From Lysobacter_K koreensis (lineage in GTDB: Bacteria; Pseudomonadota; Gammaproteobacteria; Xanthomonadales; Xanthomonadaceae), in assembly GCF_042677045.1 (NCBI RefSeq), contig NZ_JBHTIH010000002.1:558001-622000 (forward strand): a DNA stretch of 64,000 nt, read 5' to 3'. Both the position numbers and the translations under genes were made by a program. Positions within the stretch are counted from its first letter, which is position 1; the number at the start of each line of letters is the position of its first letter. The notes below the pieces were generated by a model. It was not told the DNA's origin and ran no database searches. It saw only the letters and a list, made by a program, of their open reading frames with translations. Positions 29,127-38,267 of this stretch are shown piece after piece.

Positions 29127-29417
29127 TTAGCGCCTCGTTCGGCCAGTCCACACGCGGAAGCCGGACAGCGCCGGGTCGTTGAGCATCCGGCGCACATGCA
29201 CCGGGTCAATCATAAAGTCGTGCATGGTGATGCCGTTCTAGGCGATGTACGCCTCGACCACGCCGGGGCTGAAGCTGGCCGCGTGCTTCAGGTCGCTGCT
29301 GCCGGTCTGGCCCGCGTTCTGTAGGCGCTTGGCATTCTCAAGGTACGGCGTGTGGTCGAAGGTGCGCTTTTCGATCAGGTCATCGCCGTCCAGCCATAGC
29401 TTGGTCGTGTGGGTCAT
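29127..29417 (-). CDS. Small virion protein split by TAG (96 residues)
   Basis: From ATG 29417 to TAA 29127-29129 there is one frame with a TAG at codon 60 (29238-29240; VVEAYIA-TAG-NGITMHDFM). In the standard code neither half reaches 60 residues, so ordinary gene callers would miss it. The sequence SFSPGVVEAYIA and TMHDFMIDPVHVRRMLNDPA looks like a real, conserved-type phage protein. Its ATG overlaps the TGA of the tiny upstream frame, and its TAA abuts the GTG of the adaptor gene. Function unknown. Confidence 0.8.
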
Positions 29418-29470
29418 CGCTTGACCTTGACCTTGCTGGGCAGGGTGTTGGGCAGGGAGAGGTGGGCCAT
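29414..29470 (-). CDS. Possible 18-residue peptide in the late operon
   Basis: ATG at 29470 overlaps the preceding gene's TAA by one base and its TGA overlaps the next ATG by four (MAHLSLPNTLPSKVKVKR). It may be a true micropeptide or only a coupling frame that connects its neighbours. Confidence 0.4.
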   Translation of the reverse strand: MAHLSLPNTLPSKVKVKR

Positions 29471-29739
29471 TAGTACACCGCCACCATCAGCGTGGCCGTG
29501 GTGCCCGTGGCCTTGACCGCCAGCACACGGAACGGCACGACCGAACCGGCCGGCATGGTGATGGCCACATCCGCGCCACCACTGGCCGGGGAGCACGTCA
29601 CGATGCCCGCGCCGCCCACGTACACGGATATCGGGCAGGCGAAGGTGTTGCCGTCTGCGGGCGTGATCGCGATTGCAGCCGAGGGGAGGATCGGACATTC
29701 GCCGACCGAGGACATATTGGGAGTTGCGACAGTTGCCAT
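29470..29739 (-). CDS. Small beta-rich virion protein (decoration/spike type)
   Basis: 89 residues from ATG 29739 to TAA 29470-29472, no TAG. The pattern FACPISVYVGGAGIVTC, then GSVVPFRVLAVKATGTTATL is a recurrent small phage protein encoded after the capsid gene, generally thought to be a head decoration or fibre component. It is the first gene after the capsid-protein terminator. Confidence 0.7.
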   Translation of the reverse strand: MATVATPNMSSVGECPILPSAAIAITPADGNTFACPISVYVGGAGIVTCSPASGGADVAITMPAGSVVPFRVLAVKATGTTATLMVAVY

Positions 29740-29748
29740 GGAGCCTCC

Positions 29749-29781
29749 AAAAAGGTGGGCCAGCCCGAAGGCCAGCCCACC
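29749..29781 (-). terminator. Intrinsic terminator behind the major capsid gene
   Basis: On the minus strand: 12-bp stem GGTGGGCTGGCC with a TTCG loop and GGCTGGCCCACC (two G-U pairs), then TTTTT. It follows the capsid gene within the virion operon. Phages often place a leaky terminator here so that capsid mRNA is more abundant than tail mRNA; the downstream genes would depend on readthrough or antitermination. Confidence 0.9.
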
Positions 29782-29791
29782 GAATGACCAA

Positions 29792-30727
29792 TCAGGTCAG
29801 GTCGCGCGCCACGGCGTGGGCGTCGAGGTTGTCCATCTGCAGGCCGTACTCGTAGGTCTGCAGGTGCTTCTCGGCGTCGCCCGTCTTGGCCAGCGGGGTG
29901 CTGGTCAGCGGACGCAGGGTCTTCAGCGACACGTGGTCGAGGTCGATCAGGTACGCAGCCGCGTCGAGGAAGCGCGAGGCCACGATCTTGATCTCGCCGA
30001 AGTCACCCACGTACACGTCGTACGCGGCGATCAGCTTGTTGGCCTCGGTCTTCTGGAAGCGGGTCGCATTGCCGGTGAAGGCCGACGCAAGCTGCTTGTC
30101 AGCGCCACGAACCAGCAGCACGGTCGGGTTGCCACCGGCCGTCCAAGCGTCCTGCTGCATGTCCTTCAGCAGCGCCTCGGTGAACGCGCGGCCCGTGCCA
30201 GCCACCGGAGCGGTGTTGGTGGACGGAACCGGGAACACGCCGGCACCCGCGCCGACCGAACCCTAGCGAACCCAGCCAGCCAGGCCACGGGTCTGGCGAG
30301 CCGTACCGAGCGCACCCGCGTTAAACGTGGTGTTCTGGCACAGGGCGACTTCCTGGTCGCGCAGAATCTCCTTGGTCTTCTTCATCTTCTGGAAGGCGAT
30401 TTCCGACTTACGGCCCGCCTTGTCCACCACTTCCTCGGTGTCAGAGATGACAAAGTTCTTGGTGCTGATCTGGGTGTAGTTGCCCCAGCGGGTGGACGGC
30501 GCGACAGCGGTGAAGCTGGTCACGTCGTCGCCTTCGATCTGCGCGTTGTTAGCCGCAGTCGCGAGGGAGTCGGTCTACCACTCGAAGAAGCGCGCGGAGC
30601 ACTTGGACTTCTTGAGCATGGCCGACAGCGGGCGCTCGGTCGGCGAAATCATGTCGATAACGTCCGACAGGTCCTCGCGCATACCGATAGCGGCGTAGGT
30701 GGTGAAGGTGTTGGTAACGACTGCCAT
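29792..30727 (-). CDS. Major capsid protein (SU10/DUF5309 type), two in-frame TAG codons
   Basis: 311 residues from ATG 30727 to TGA 29792-29794. The N-terminus MAVVTNTFTTYAAIGMREDL followed by SDVIDMISPTERPLSAML is the classic start of the SU10-type capsid family. TAG stands at codon 51 (30575-30577; ARFFEW-TAG-TDSLATAANNAQ), exactly where this family, as I recall it, has EWQTDSL, which argues that TAG is read as Gln. A second TAG is at codon 155 (30263-30265; LAGWVR-TAG-GSVGAG). Without suppression only a 50-residue fragment would be made. It follows the scaffold-like gene. Confidence 0.95.
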
Positions 30728-30733
30728 TTCGGG

Positions 30734-31693
30734 TTATCCCTGTTTTGCCATCAGGTACGCGGCAATGTCATCCTGGTTGCCCGTTCGTTGGGCGCGTTTC
30801 CGGAGATCATCAACCCTCGATACCTGCTGCGATGGTTTGTCCTGCGCGTGGCCGGGTTTGACGGCCTTGGCAGGTTCGGATTTGGTTTGCTTGTCTTTGA
30901 CGGACTTCACGGCGGCTTGATGCTGCCGCCACAACGCCGCCTCACGGGCCACGATCAGCGCGCGGTGGTCGAACAGTTCTTTCAGCTCCTCGCCCGAATA
31001 GCCCGCTTCCAGCAGGTATTCGGCAACTAGCTTCTGTTCGGCCCCAGCCTTCGCCGGATCGCGCCACTCGGGCAGCTTTTCGTGCAGCTTGTCGCGCTCA
31101 GCCTTGCGGTACTCGGACAGCTCACGCTCCTGCTCCGCAGTCATGCGGCCTTGGAGGTGTTGGCGTTCCTGTACGGCCTGCTGGTAGTTCGCGTACTTCT
31201 GCTGGAATGCGGCGTTTCGAGCGACCCATTCGGCCGGATCGGTCTGCGCCAGCTACGCAAGTTCAGCTTGGTCACCGATGAGCTGCGTTTGCAGGCTGTG
31301 GAGAACAACGTCCAGGTGGTTGGCGTAGTGGCTACGCTCCGCCCGAACCTGCTCCCGTTCGGCCTGCGCTTCACGCTTGGCTTCTGCGGCTTCAGCCGTC
31401 TTGCGACGGTAATCTGCGTCCTTCATCTCGCCGGCTTTCCACGCGAGAACTTGGGACTTCCTGACTTTCTCGTCGCCGAGGTCAATCTCGGGATCGTCGT
31501 CCTCGGCTTCGACCTCTTCTGCCGCCTCCTCGGACTCTTGGGCTTCCTCGCCCTCTTCGGCCGCTTCCTTCGGCTCGGGCGTCTCCTGCTCGGCCTATTC
31601 CTCTCGGCTCATCAGCAGGGCCATAGCAGCGTCGTCGCCGGTCTCGCCGCTATCTTCGGCGAGATCCGGGTTGCCGGTTGTCTCGTTGGTCAT
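30734..31693 (-). CDS. Scaffold-like capsid assembly protein, two in-frame TAG codons
   Basis: 319 residues from ATG 31693 (MTNETTGNPDLAEDSGE) to TAA 30734-30736. TAG at codon 33 (31595-31597; LLMSREE-TAG-AEQETPEP) and codon 147 (31253-31255; DQAELA-TAG-LAQTDPAEW). Acidic N-terminus rich in Glu/Asp, long coiled-coil middle (ADYRRKTAEAAEAKREAE) and basic C-terminus with Lys/Gln, the usual design of a scaffolding protein, placed directly before the major capsid gene. The standard code would leave only fragments. Confidence 0.87.
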
Positions 31694-31750
31694 GGTGCTA
31701 CCTCGGGTGCCGGGCTTGATCGCGGGATGCGATTGCCTTCTTGAAACAAA

Positions 31751-31880
31751 AAGCCTGCGTGGGGGGCTCGAACCCCTGTGCTGTCCCATTCGCTGCGGTT
31801 CCAGAGGGCTGGCTCCATCGGTCGCAATGCCGACTTCATAGCAGGCCGTACCTTCATCCGCAGCGACCAGCCGCAGGCAA
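31751..31880 (-). ncRNA. Structured tRNA-like intergenic RNA before the scaffold gene
   Basis: A 190-base gene-free gap in a tightly packed operon. On the minus strand GCCTGCG (31872-31878) pairs with CGCAGGC (31753-31759) like an acceptor stem. An inner 8-bp helix CGCTGCGG (31858-31865) pairs with CCGCAGCG (31791-31798). A T-arm-like hairpin GGGGTTCGAGCCCCC (31762-31776) sits against the closing stem, and TTTTTG follows. I cannot draw a normal D-arm or anticodon arm, and no CCA is encoded, so it is not a standard tRNA. It might be a tRNA-like processing or regulatory element, or a decayed tRNA. Confidence 0.5.
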
Positions 31881-31883
31881 AAC

Positions 31884-32201
31884 TTAGAACTTCAGCGTGA
31901 CTCCGTTGCACAGGAGCACGGAAAAATGCTCACCCTTGACTACGGGCGCACCGAAGAATGGGCGGATGTACAACTCCGGCGCGGAAAAGGGAACGGTGAT
32001 TCGACCGATCAGGCCATGCTCGGCCTCGATCTTCAGAAGGATTGGCTCAACCTCTGCCCAACTCGCTGGGCCAACGTGGCCTTTGCGAACTGCCCCGTCT
32101 CCACCACCGACGTTAACTGTCCTTGCAGGCGCTTCAGCAGCTTGAGGCTCACCCACAGCTTCTCGCGGCCCTCCTGATCCCTTGCGGGGCTGTTTTGCCA
32201 T
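31884..32201 (-). CDS. Hypothetical late-operon protein
   Basis: Up to 105 residues from ATG 32201 to TAA 31884-31886. The C-terminal half (SWAEVEPILLKIEAEHGLIG, then ITVPFSAPELYIRPFFG) looks like a folded protein; the N-terminal part is low-complexity and overlaps the upstream gene by about 114 bases. The real start could therefore be further downstream, though no good ATG or GTG is visible there. No TAG. Function unknown. Confidence 0.6.
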   Translation of the reverse strand: MAKQPRKGSGGPREAVGEPQAAEAPARTVNVGGGDGAVRKGHVGPASWAEVEPILLKIEAEHGLIGRITVPFSAPELYIRPFFGAPVVKGEHFSVLLCNGVTLKF

Positions 32202-32314
32202 TGTTCGGTCAACTCCTGTTCGATGATCTGGAACGCATCAGTCAGTAGCGGGTGCGAGAGCAGCAGTTCCGCATCGTGCCCGCGCAGAATTTCGTGCTCG
32301 GTCTTGTCGGTCAT
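32033..32314 (-). CDS. Small helical phage protein
   Basis: 93 residues, ATG 32314 (overlapping the upstream TGA by 4 bases) to TGA 32033-32035. Strongly helical: LTDAFQIIEQELTEQWQNSP, then LWVSLKLLKRLQGQLTSVVE. Comparable small helical proteins are encoded between portal and scaffold in podoviruses. I see no functional motif. No TAG codon. Confidence 0.7.
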   Translation of the reverse strand: MTDKTEHEILRGHDAELLLSHPLLTDAFQIIEQELTEQWQNSPARDQEGREKLWVSLKLLKRLQGQLTSVVETGQFAKATLAQRVGQRLSQSF

Positions 32315-33585
32315 CAAGCCACCATGAGAATGGTCAGTAAGTCTTCTAGGTCGTCGTATTCCACCCGTGCAGCCGGAGCTACCTTGCGGATGCGGCGCAG
32401 AACGGGTGGCAGAACGAGGTTCGGAACGTCCGGCTCCAGGTCGAACCGTGCAGGCTCGGCCTTCGTTGCCGCCTTCTTGGCAGGCTTAGACGCGGCCGCC
32501 TCAACATTCAGCCCAGCGAGGTACGCCAGCGCATCGGCCTGATTGTCGAACTCGACAACCTCGCCCTTCCACTCGACCTGATAGCGGCGTCGCTTGCGTG
32601 GGCCGCCACCATCGCCGGCCGGGGTTGGCAGGACTTCCGCACTGCCCGAGTACATGAGCAGCGCATCCGACCCCGTCAGCACGTAGCTGCCCGGCTCGGC
32701 GGTTAGCGTGTAGCTGCCACTCGTCGCATAAACCAGCGTCGCATCGCTACCCGCGAGGGCATACGAGCCGCTGGCCGCCGCGAGCACGCGGTCGACCCTC
32801 AGCGACGCATCGGTGCCGGTTAGCGTGTAACTGCCGCTGTCCGCCGCCTGGCTGCGTCCGTGCAGCAGGCTCGCCGCCGAACCCGTGAGCGCGTAGCTGC
32901 CGCTATCGGCCGGAAGTGTGTAGGCAGCAGGCCCGCTCGATTCCTTGAGGAACGCGCCGAACACCGCCGTTCCGCCCACCGTGTCCGTGGTGGTGAAGTC
33001 CGCCGAGAACGCCGCCGCCGTGGCCTGCAATCCGGCAGCCAACGCAACGGGGTAGTACTGCGCCACGTCGGTGACTGCCTCGACCACCGTCATGGGCGAA
33101 TTCACGCCCAGCGCTGGCCCACCGCTGGCGGCGTTGTGTATCCACGCGCCGAACAGGCCCGCGCCATTGGCCGCAGGCGTTCCCACGTTGCCCGACGAGA
33201 ACGGCGTGGCAGCATCGTTGGCCGACGCGAACGCCTCGACCGTGATGCCCGTGCCCTTGTATTCCTGATAGGCAACCGACGGGTATTCGCCCGAGCGTGT
33301 CGCCGTCAGCACGAAGCTAGCGTGGCCCGTGCAGCTCTCGCACTTGTAGATCACGCCTCGGCAGTTGTACCCGCCAGAACCGCCCGTAGACGGCCCTAGC
33401 GCGCTGCCGACCTTGACCCACGTGTTGCCGGCGTTGTCCGATAGCGTCGCGTCGCCAGCAGTCAGCGCCCCCCAACTCACCACCGCCATGACGGCGGAGC
33501 CAGTGGTGAGTGCCCGTGCAGGCGTTACCGCAGTGTTGCCGTCAGCCGACCCCGCCGACGCATGTACGCCGAGGGTAATTGCCAC
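32314..33585 (-). CDS. Beta-rich virion protein with tandem GSYTLTG repeats
   Basis: 423 residues from GTG 33585 to TGA 32314-32316, no in-frame TAG. Residues 1-220 form a phage head-fibre-like beta domain (YNCRGVIYKCESCTGHASFV). After that come five tandem ~20-residue repeats of the type DSGSYALTGSAASL, GSYTLTGTDASL, GSYVLTGSDALL, then a basic linker and an acidic C-terminus (VEYDDLEDLLTIL). Repeats of this kind are found in capsid fibres and adhesion proteins. It is notable as the longest late gene without TAG. Confidence 0.75.
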   Translation of the reverse strand: MAITLGVHASAGSADGNTAVTPARALTTGSAVMAVVSWGALTAGDATLSDNAGNTWVKVGSALGPSTGGSGGYNCRGVIYKCESCTGHASFVLTATRSGEYPSVAYQEYKGTGITVEAFASANDAATPFSSGNVGTPAANGAGLFGAWIHNAASGGPALGVNSPMTVVEAVTDVAQYYPVALAAGLQATAAAFSADFTTTDTVGGTAVFGAFLKESSGPAAYTLPADSGSYALTGSAASLLHGRSQAADSGSYTLTGTDASLRVDRVLAAASGSYALAGSDATLVYATSGSYTLTAEPGSYVLTGSDALLMYSGSAEVLPTPAGDGGGPRKRRRYQVEWKGEVVEFDNQADALAYLAGLNVEAAASKPAKKAATKAEPARFDLEPDVPNLVLPPVLRRIRKVAPAARVEYDDLEDLLTILMVA

Positions 33586-33588
33586 GAC

Positions 33589-33993
33589 TTAGGCCAGCGT
33601 CAGGAGGTTTGCGCCGAAGTCGATGGTGAACGTCTCGCCGCTGGCCATCGTCACCGCCGAGCCGTAGTCGTACCAGCACACCAGCGGGTCAGCCGGAGAG
33701 GTGGGCGTGTCGTCGTAGATGACAACGTAGCGGAACGTCGCCACCGCGCCCGAGGCCGTCAGCACCAGGTCACTCAGCGACAGGCTGTACGTGCCGGCCG
33801 TCTGCGAGCTGGATGCCGTGGTCAGGTTGCGGCTGCTTAGGTTGGTGTAGCTGATCGGCGTAATGTCCGCGAGGATGCTGTTGGTCGCGGACGGGGCTGT
33901 GTTGGTCAGGGCCACCACGAACTGATCGGAGGCCATATTGGCGGACTCGACCATGTTGTCGGCCCACGCCTAGAACTTGTTGTAAGCAGCCAC
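33589..33993 (-). CDS. Small structural protein with TAG at codon 8
   Basis: 134 residues from GTG 33993 to TAA 33589-33591. TAG lies at codon 8 (33970-33972; VAAYNKF-TAG-AWADNMVES). The N-terminus (M/V)AAYNKF and VVALTNTAPSATNSILADIT is a well-known phage head/neck protein signature, so the GTG start rather than the internal ATG 33954 is favoured. A stop at codon 8 would abolish it, which makes it one of the tightest examples of dependence on suppression. Confidence 0.86.
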
Positions 33994-33995
33994 GG

Positions 33996-36263
33996 TCAAT
34001 CCTCGTTGATTTCAAAGTGAAGGCGACCGTCCGGGCCGCGAACCGCTGAACCGCTACGGCGGCGGGGCTTGGGCTGGCCTTGCTCGATCAGCGCGCCTAG
34101 CTGCTGCATGACGCCATCGAGCGGATGCGACACGTTGCCGTCCTCGCCCACCTTGCCGTCGCCCTTGCCGACCTGAGCCGACTCGACCGCAGTACGGCGG
34201 CTGATCTCGGCGGTCTGCAACGCGGTCTGCTGGGCGATCTGCGCCTTCTGGATCTCGGTCTGCATGTGCAGCTCGGCCTTGTACCGCTCAATGGCCATCG
34301 TGTTCTGCATCTCTAGGGCGTTGCGCTCAGCCTCAAGCTGCGTTTCCTGCTGCGCCTGCTGGGCCTGCGCCTCCTGCTTCATGGCCTCGGTCTGCATGTC
34401 GGTCTGTGACTTGACCTGTGCGAGCTGCTGCTGAACCTGCCCGTTGACCATGGCCAACTGCTGCGCGCCCTGCTGCTTCATCTGCTCAAGCACAACGGCC
34501 GGATCGGGCTGCTGCGGCTGCGGCTGTGCGGGCGGGAAGAACTCGGCCGGGTCGGTGTAGCCCATCGCCTTGGCGAGCTTGTTAGCCGTGTGCATCACGC
34601 CGTCAGGGGCGATCAGGCCGCCCATCAGCATCTCTTTCTGCATGTTGCCCAGCAGCGTGAGGTTGGCGATCTTCTGCGCCTTGTCGTGCGACCCAAGCCC
34701 AACCTTGACCGATACTCGGTAGACGTTCTTCCACTCGCGTGGGTCCATGTCCAGCCAGCTGCCGGTGACCTTGATCTGTGCCGGCCGGTCTTGATACTGC
34801 GTCACCAGCTTCAGCATCAACAGGTGCATGCGCTTCAGGCCCGTCTCGGCCAGCACGCGGGCGATGAGCTTCTGGCGCTGTGCGCCGGCCTGCATCATCG
34901 ACTGCACGCCCTCCGAGCCAATCGCACCCTTGGCCAGCGACTCGGCGTTCAGCGCGCTGTTGGCCTCGGTGACGCCTGAGCGGGTGTCGCGTACTTGGTC
35001 GATCTGCTGGATGATCTCCAGCCCAGCGGAGGCCACAAACGGCACCGCAACCTCACGGGTCGCCCCAATCTGCTTGACGCGCACCAAGCCGCCCGGACGC
35101 GGGTTCAACAGGTCATCGAGATTGACCTGATTCTCAAGAACCTCGGTGCGCGGGTTGTTGCTCAGGTAGACGTTATCGAGCACCTGGCGGGTCAGCGCGG
35201 TCTTGATCCGCTGCAAGTCCTCGATCAGGTCGTAGAAGCTCAGGCCGATGACCTTGTAGGGCATCAGGATCGGCGAGAACACCGCGAAGGGGTGGTCGTC
35301 GGTCACCTCGTTCTCGTGGATGTACTTGCCGGCCTTCAGGACGCGGCGATACTCGGCCTTGCCGTCGCCGTCGAAGTCAACGCGAATGTAAGCCTCGGTG
35401 ACCGTAATCTTGCGCTGCGAGGCGTCGCCGTCGTCGTCCTGATCCCACGAACCGTCATAGTCGTGGCGGGCGTCACGCTCAAACTCGCCCTCAGCCGTGG
35501 AGCCGGACGGAATCTTATCGACCTCCGAACGCGGCCAGCCATCAGTTATCAGGTCAGACGCGGTGCGCTCGACCTCATGCGCGATGAAGCGAAGGTCGCC
35601 AATCGTCCGGCAGTCGCGGGCAATGCGGATTTCCTCGGGCGGCACACCCTCACAAACGAACCGTTCGCGGTTCTGCTTGCGCTTGCACACCACGTCGAAC
35701 GCCTGACCCAGCTCGGGCGGCATCCCTTCCATAAGCTGCGGCTGATACTCGGACGGCTCAGCGGACACCACCTCGATTTCGCTATCGGACTCCAACGCCT
35801 GAAGCTCGATGGCGGAGATGCCGCGATACTTCTCCTCCTTCTCCTCCTCCGAACGGTCGCAGTAGACCTTGACAACGCCCATGCGGGCGATCAGACAGGA
35901 CTTGATCGCATCGTGCAGGGTGACGAAGCCGTCGTTCTTCTCGTAGATCAGGTGGCTGACGTACTTGGTCGCGTCGTCCGCGCCCTTCTCCTCGGACTCG
36001 GCGTCCGGCTCAAAGCTGACGATCTCGTCGCCGCTAAGGGCTTCCATCAGCCCCGGCATGGCCCACTCGACCGTATCGAGCAGATCCTTGCTGACGACCT
36101 TGCTGCGGCCCTAGACCTCGGACGGTGCCAGCTCGCCGTTGGCCTCGCCCATGTAGAACTCCATGGCGCGCGTGCGGTCGGCTGCAAAGGCATCGTCCAC
36201 GCCGATGGACTGGCGCGCCTCGCGGTCGATCAGGTTGCACAGCTCGTCGTCGCGCATCTTCAT
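33996..36263 (-). CDS. Portal protein (P22-like), one in-frame TAG
   Basis: 755 residues from ATG 36263 to TGA 33996-33998. It forms the ring through which DNA is packaged and ejected. TAG at codon 51 (36111-36113; ELAPSEV-TAG-GRSKVVSKDLLDTVEW). The GRSxVVSxDxxDTVEWxMP region is the conserved N-terminal portal motif and it sits directly after the TAG, so the frame is firm. Middle VLDNVYLSNNPRTEVLENQ and GVTEANSALNAESLAKGAIG are also typical. The C-terminal ~150 residues are a long Gln-rich coiled coil. Confidence 0.95.
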
Positions 36264-36457
36264 CGTTTGGCCCCGTAGTGCTGCCAACGCACGCCTTCTG
36301 GCGCTCGCTTCCAGCGGATCACGTCGCCACCGGAGCCGAAGGCGTGCCTGTAGTCGCCGCAGTAGGTTGTAGCTGGCGCGTCCCAATAGCTTGCGCTAGG
36401 AAGCTTCGCGCCGAGAATCGCGGCCAGATCAATTAGGCGGAAGCGGCGCTTGGTCAT
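36260..36457 (-). CDS. Small hypothetical protein between terminase and portal
   Basis: 65 residues from ATG 36457 to TGA 36260-36262, overlapping both neighbours by 4 bases, so it is part of the packaging operon. Basic ends and aromatic centre (SASYWDAPATTYCGDYRHAF). No family recognised; no TAG. Confidence 0.65.
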   Translation of the reverse strand: MTKRRFRLIDLAAILGAKLPSASYWDAPATTYCGDYRHAFGSGGDVIRWKRAPEGVRWQHYGAKR

Positions 36458-37980
36458 GCAACCCTCATGTCTGGATAGTTGAGAGCGCCGCCGAAGGTAT
36501 TCGGGCCGACCGGCTCAGCGAAGGTCAACGCAACCGCGTCCCAGCCGTCAGGGCTGGCGACACCACGGCGGCGCATGTCCTCTTTCTTCTCTAGTTGCAG
36601 GCGCGCGTGGCTGTCGTACTTGTAGCCTGGGCCGCACGCATCGCCTTGGAGCGCGTCGTCGTCGGGAATATCCGCGCCGGCCACGTCCTCAAGCCACTCT
36701 TTGCTGTTCATCCACATCTCGGCGCGGCGGTTCAGCGGGCCGGGAATCTCTTTGCCCTCGTCGTCAAACTTGGGCGGCTCCATCGGCTTCGATGCGAAGT
36801 TCACCGCGCGGACGATCTCGCCGTAGCCCTGCTCCTTTAGGCGGTCGTACACACCAGCGCCCAGCCCGCCCACGTCAATGAACATGCGAACGGGCTTCTC
36901 AGCGTCGATCACCTGCTTGGCCCAGCCCGCGACCTCCATCGTGTCGAACTTGTAGCGGCGCTCCACCTTGCTGACCTTGCGGCCACGCCTGCGGGCAAGC
37001 GCGCTGCCGTCGTCACCGAAGCGGGCCGGGTCTAATCCCATGACCAGCGGGCCGGACGCATCGCACTCTGCCTTGCGCGCCCTGGCGACCAAGGCCGGCG
37101 TGATGTAGCTGTCGTGGCCGCTCATCTGGAACGCCTCAGCCGCCGTGGCCGGGTATTCCTGCTTGAACAGCGACGGGTCTTTCAGCTCGCCGATCTTGTT
37201 CCGACGCCACACCATCTGCTCAAGCGTCAGCTCGTACAGGTCGGCGTATTCCTGCTCCTCCGCGTCCAGCGTGAAGTCGGCCGGCACGTCCTTGCGGTAT
37301 TCCTCCTGCCAGAACCACGGCACGAACACCGCAATGAAGTCGCCAACGCCGCGCTCGGCATCCCGCCACTTCTAATGGAAGAAGTTGCCGACGCCGTTGG
37401 CCGTGCTTTCGAGGATTACCTCGGTGCCTGGCGCATCCGGCACCGCCTGCAACACGCCGGCCGCGTGCGTCTCCGCGTGCGGCCAGAACGCCACCTCAGA
37501 GCCGTGGAATAGCTGGATGGTGCTCGACCGGCCAACGCCCTTGGTGCCGGCCGTGCCGACCTTGTAGCCACTATCCAGCGCGTCGAAGAACAGTTCTTTG
37601 GCGTTGGCCGCGCTAGTAGACGGCCGGACGAACTCGGGGCAGTGCTCGTGATACCTGTTCACCATCTCGAACAGGTTCTGAGTCGCCTGATCCTCGTGGG
37701 TCAGGATGAACGTGCGGATACCCTGCGCCATTGTCGTGGCGTGGTAGTACCGCGCGCCCACATAGGTGCTGCACCCTTGCTGCCGGCCCTTGAGGATCAG
37801 CGCACGCACGCGACCGGTGCGGGCCTTCTGCTCCTCTAGGCGCTCATGGATGTACCGCTGCGCCCGGTTGAACAGAATCGGCTCAATCGGCCCGACCTTG
37901 GGGCGGATGCTCAGGCAGTTGCGCGAATAGAACTCAAGATCACCCTTGAGTTGCACTCGCGGATCACTTGAGACTGGCAA
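36454..37980 (-). CDS. Terminase large subunit, one in-frame TAG
   Basis: Packaging ATPase-nuclease. 508 residues, TTG start at 37980 (or a downstream GTG) overlapping the small subunit by 17 bases, TGA 36454-36456. ATPase: Walker A-like LILKGRQQGCSTY (about 62-73), Walker B EVILESTANG (about 187-196). TAG at codon 203 (37372-37374; GVGNFFH-TAG-KWRDAERGVGDF) lies just after the Walker B helix inside a conserved stretch. Nuclease domain begins with MGLDPARFGDDGSA and continues to MFIDVGGLGAGVYDRL. The TAG separates ATPase from nuclease in the standard code. Confidence 0.95.
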
Positions 37981-38242
37981 GCCATTCCTCGTGGGTCTGC
38001 TGAGCGATGGTCCCGCTCATTTCGACCGCAGACAGGCGCGGGTGGACATAGGGAGCGGCAGCCTTGGCGGCGTCTAGCCGCTTGGACTCATCGGCTGCCG
38101 CGTCCCGCATCACCCTGAGCATGTACTCCAACGGAGTAACGCCCTCGGCCGCTATCGTGGCCTCACGGGCAGCGGTCGCCTTGTTAGTCGATCCAGGCTT
38201 GCGGCCGCCAGTCTTGGGCGTGCCGGGCTTTCTTCCGGCCAT
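37964..38242 (-). CDS. Terminase small subunit-like protein
   Basis: 92 residues from ATG 38242 to TGA 37964-37966. Lys/Gly-rich DNA-binding N-terminus (GRKPGTPKTGGRKPGSTNKA) followed by a helical part with LEYMLRVMRDAAADESKRLDAAKAAAPYVHPRLS, a pattern common in proteins encoded just before phage large terminases. It presumably recognises packaging sites. No TAG codon. Confidence 0.8.
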   Translation of the reverse strand: MAGRKPGTPKTGGRKPGSTNKATAAREATIAAEGVTPLEYMLRVMRDAAADESKRLDAAKAAAPYVHPRLSAVEMSGTIAQQTHEEWLASLK

Positions 38243-38267
38243 TTCTATCTGCCTTCTATTTTAGAAA

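Noticed and set aside
31751..31880. Second suppressor tRNA
   Set aside because: T-arm and acceptor-like stems exist, but no anticodon arm with CTA and no CCA; kept only as a structured RNA candidate.
31876..31892. CTA in TTCTAAG as an anticodon loop
   Set aside because: This is the end of a gene (TTC TAA) and the flanking stem would need three wobble pairs.
32314..33585. Hidden TAG-bearing gene on the other strand
   Set aside because: The minus-strand frame is complete from GTG to TGA with clear protein repeats; plus frames are shadows.
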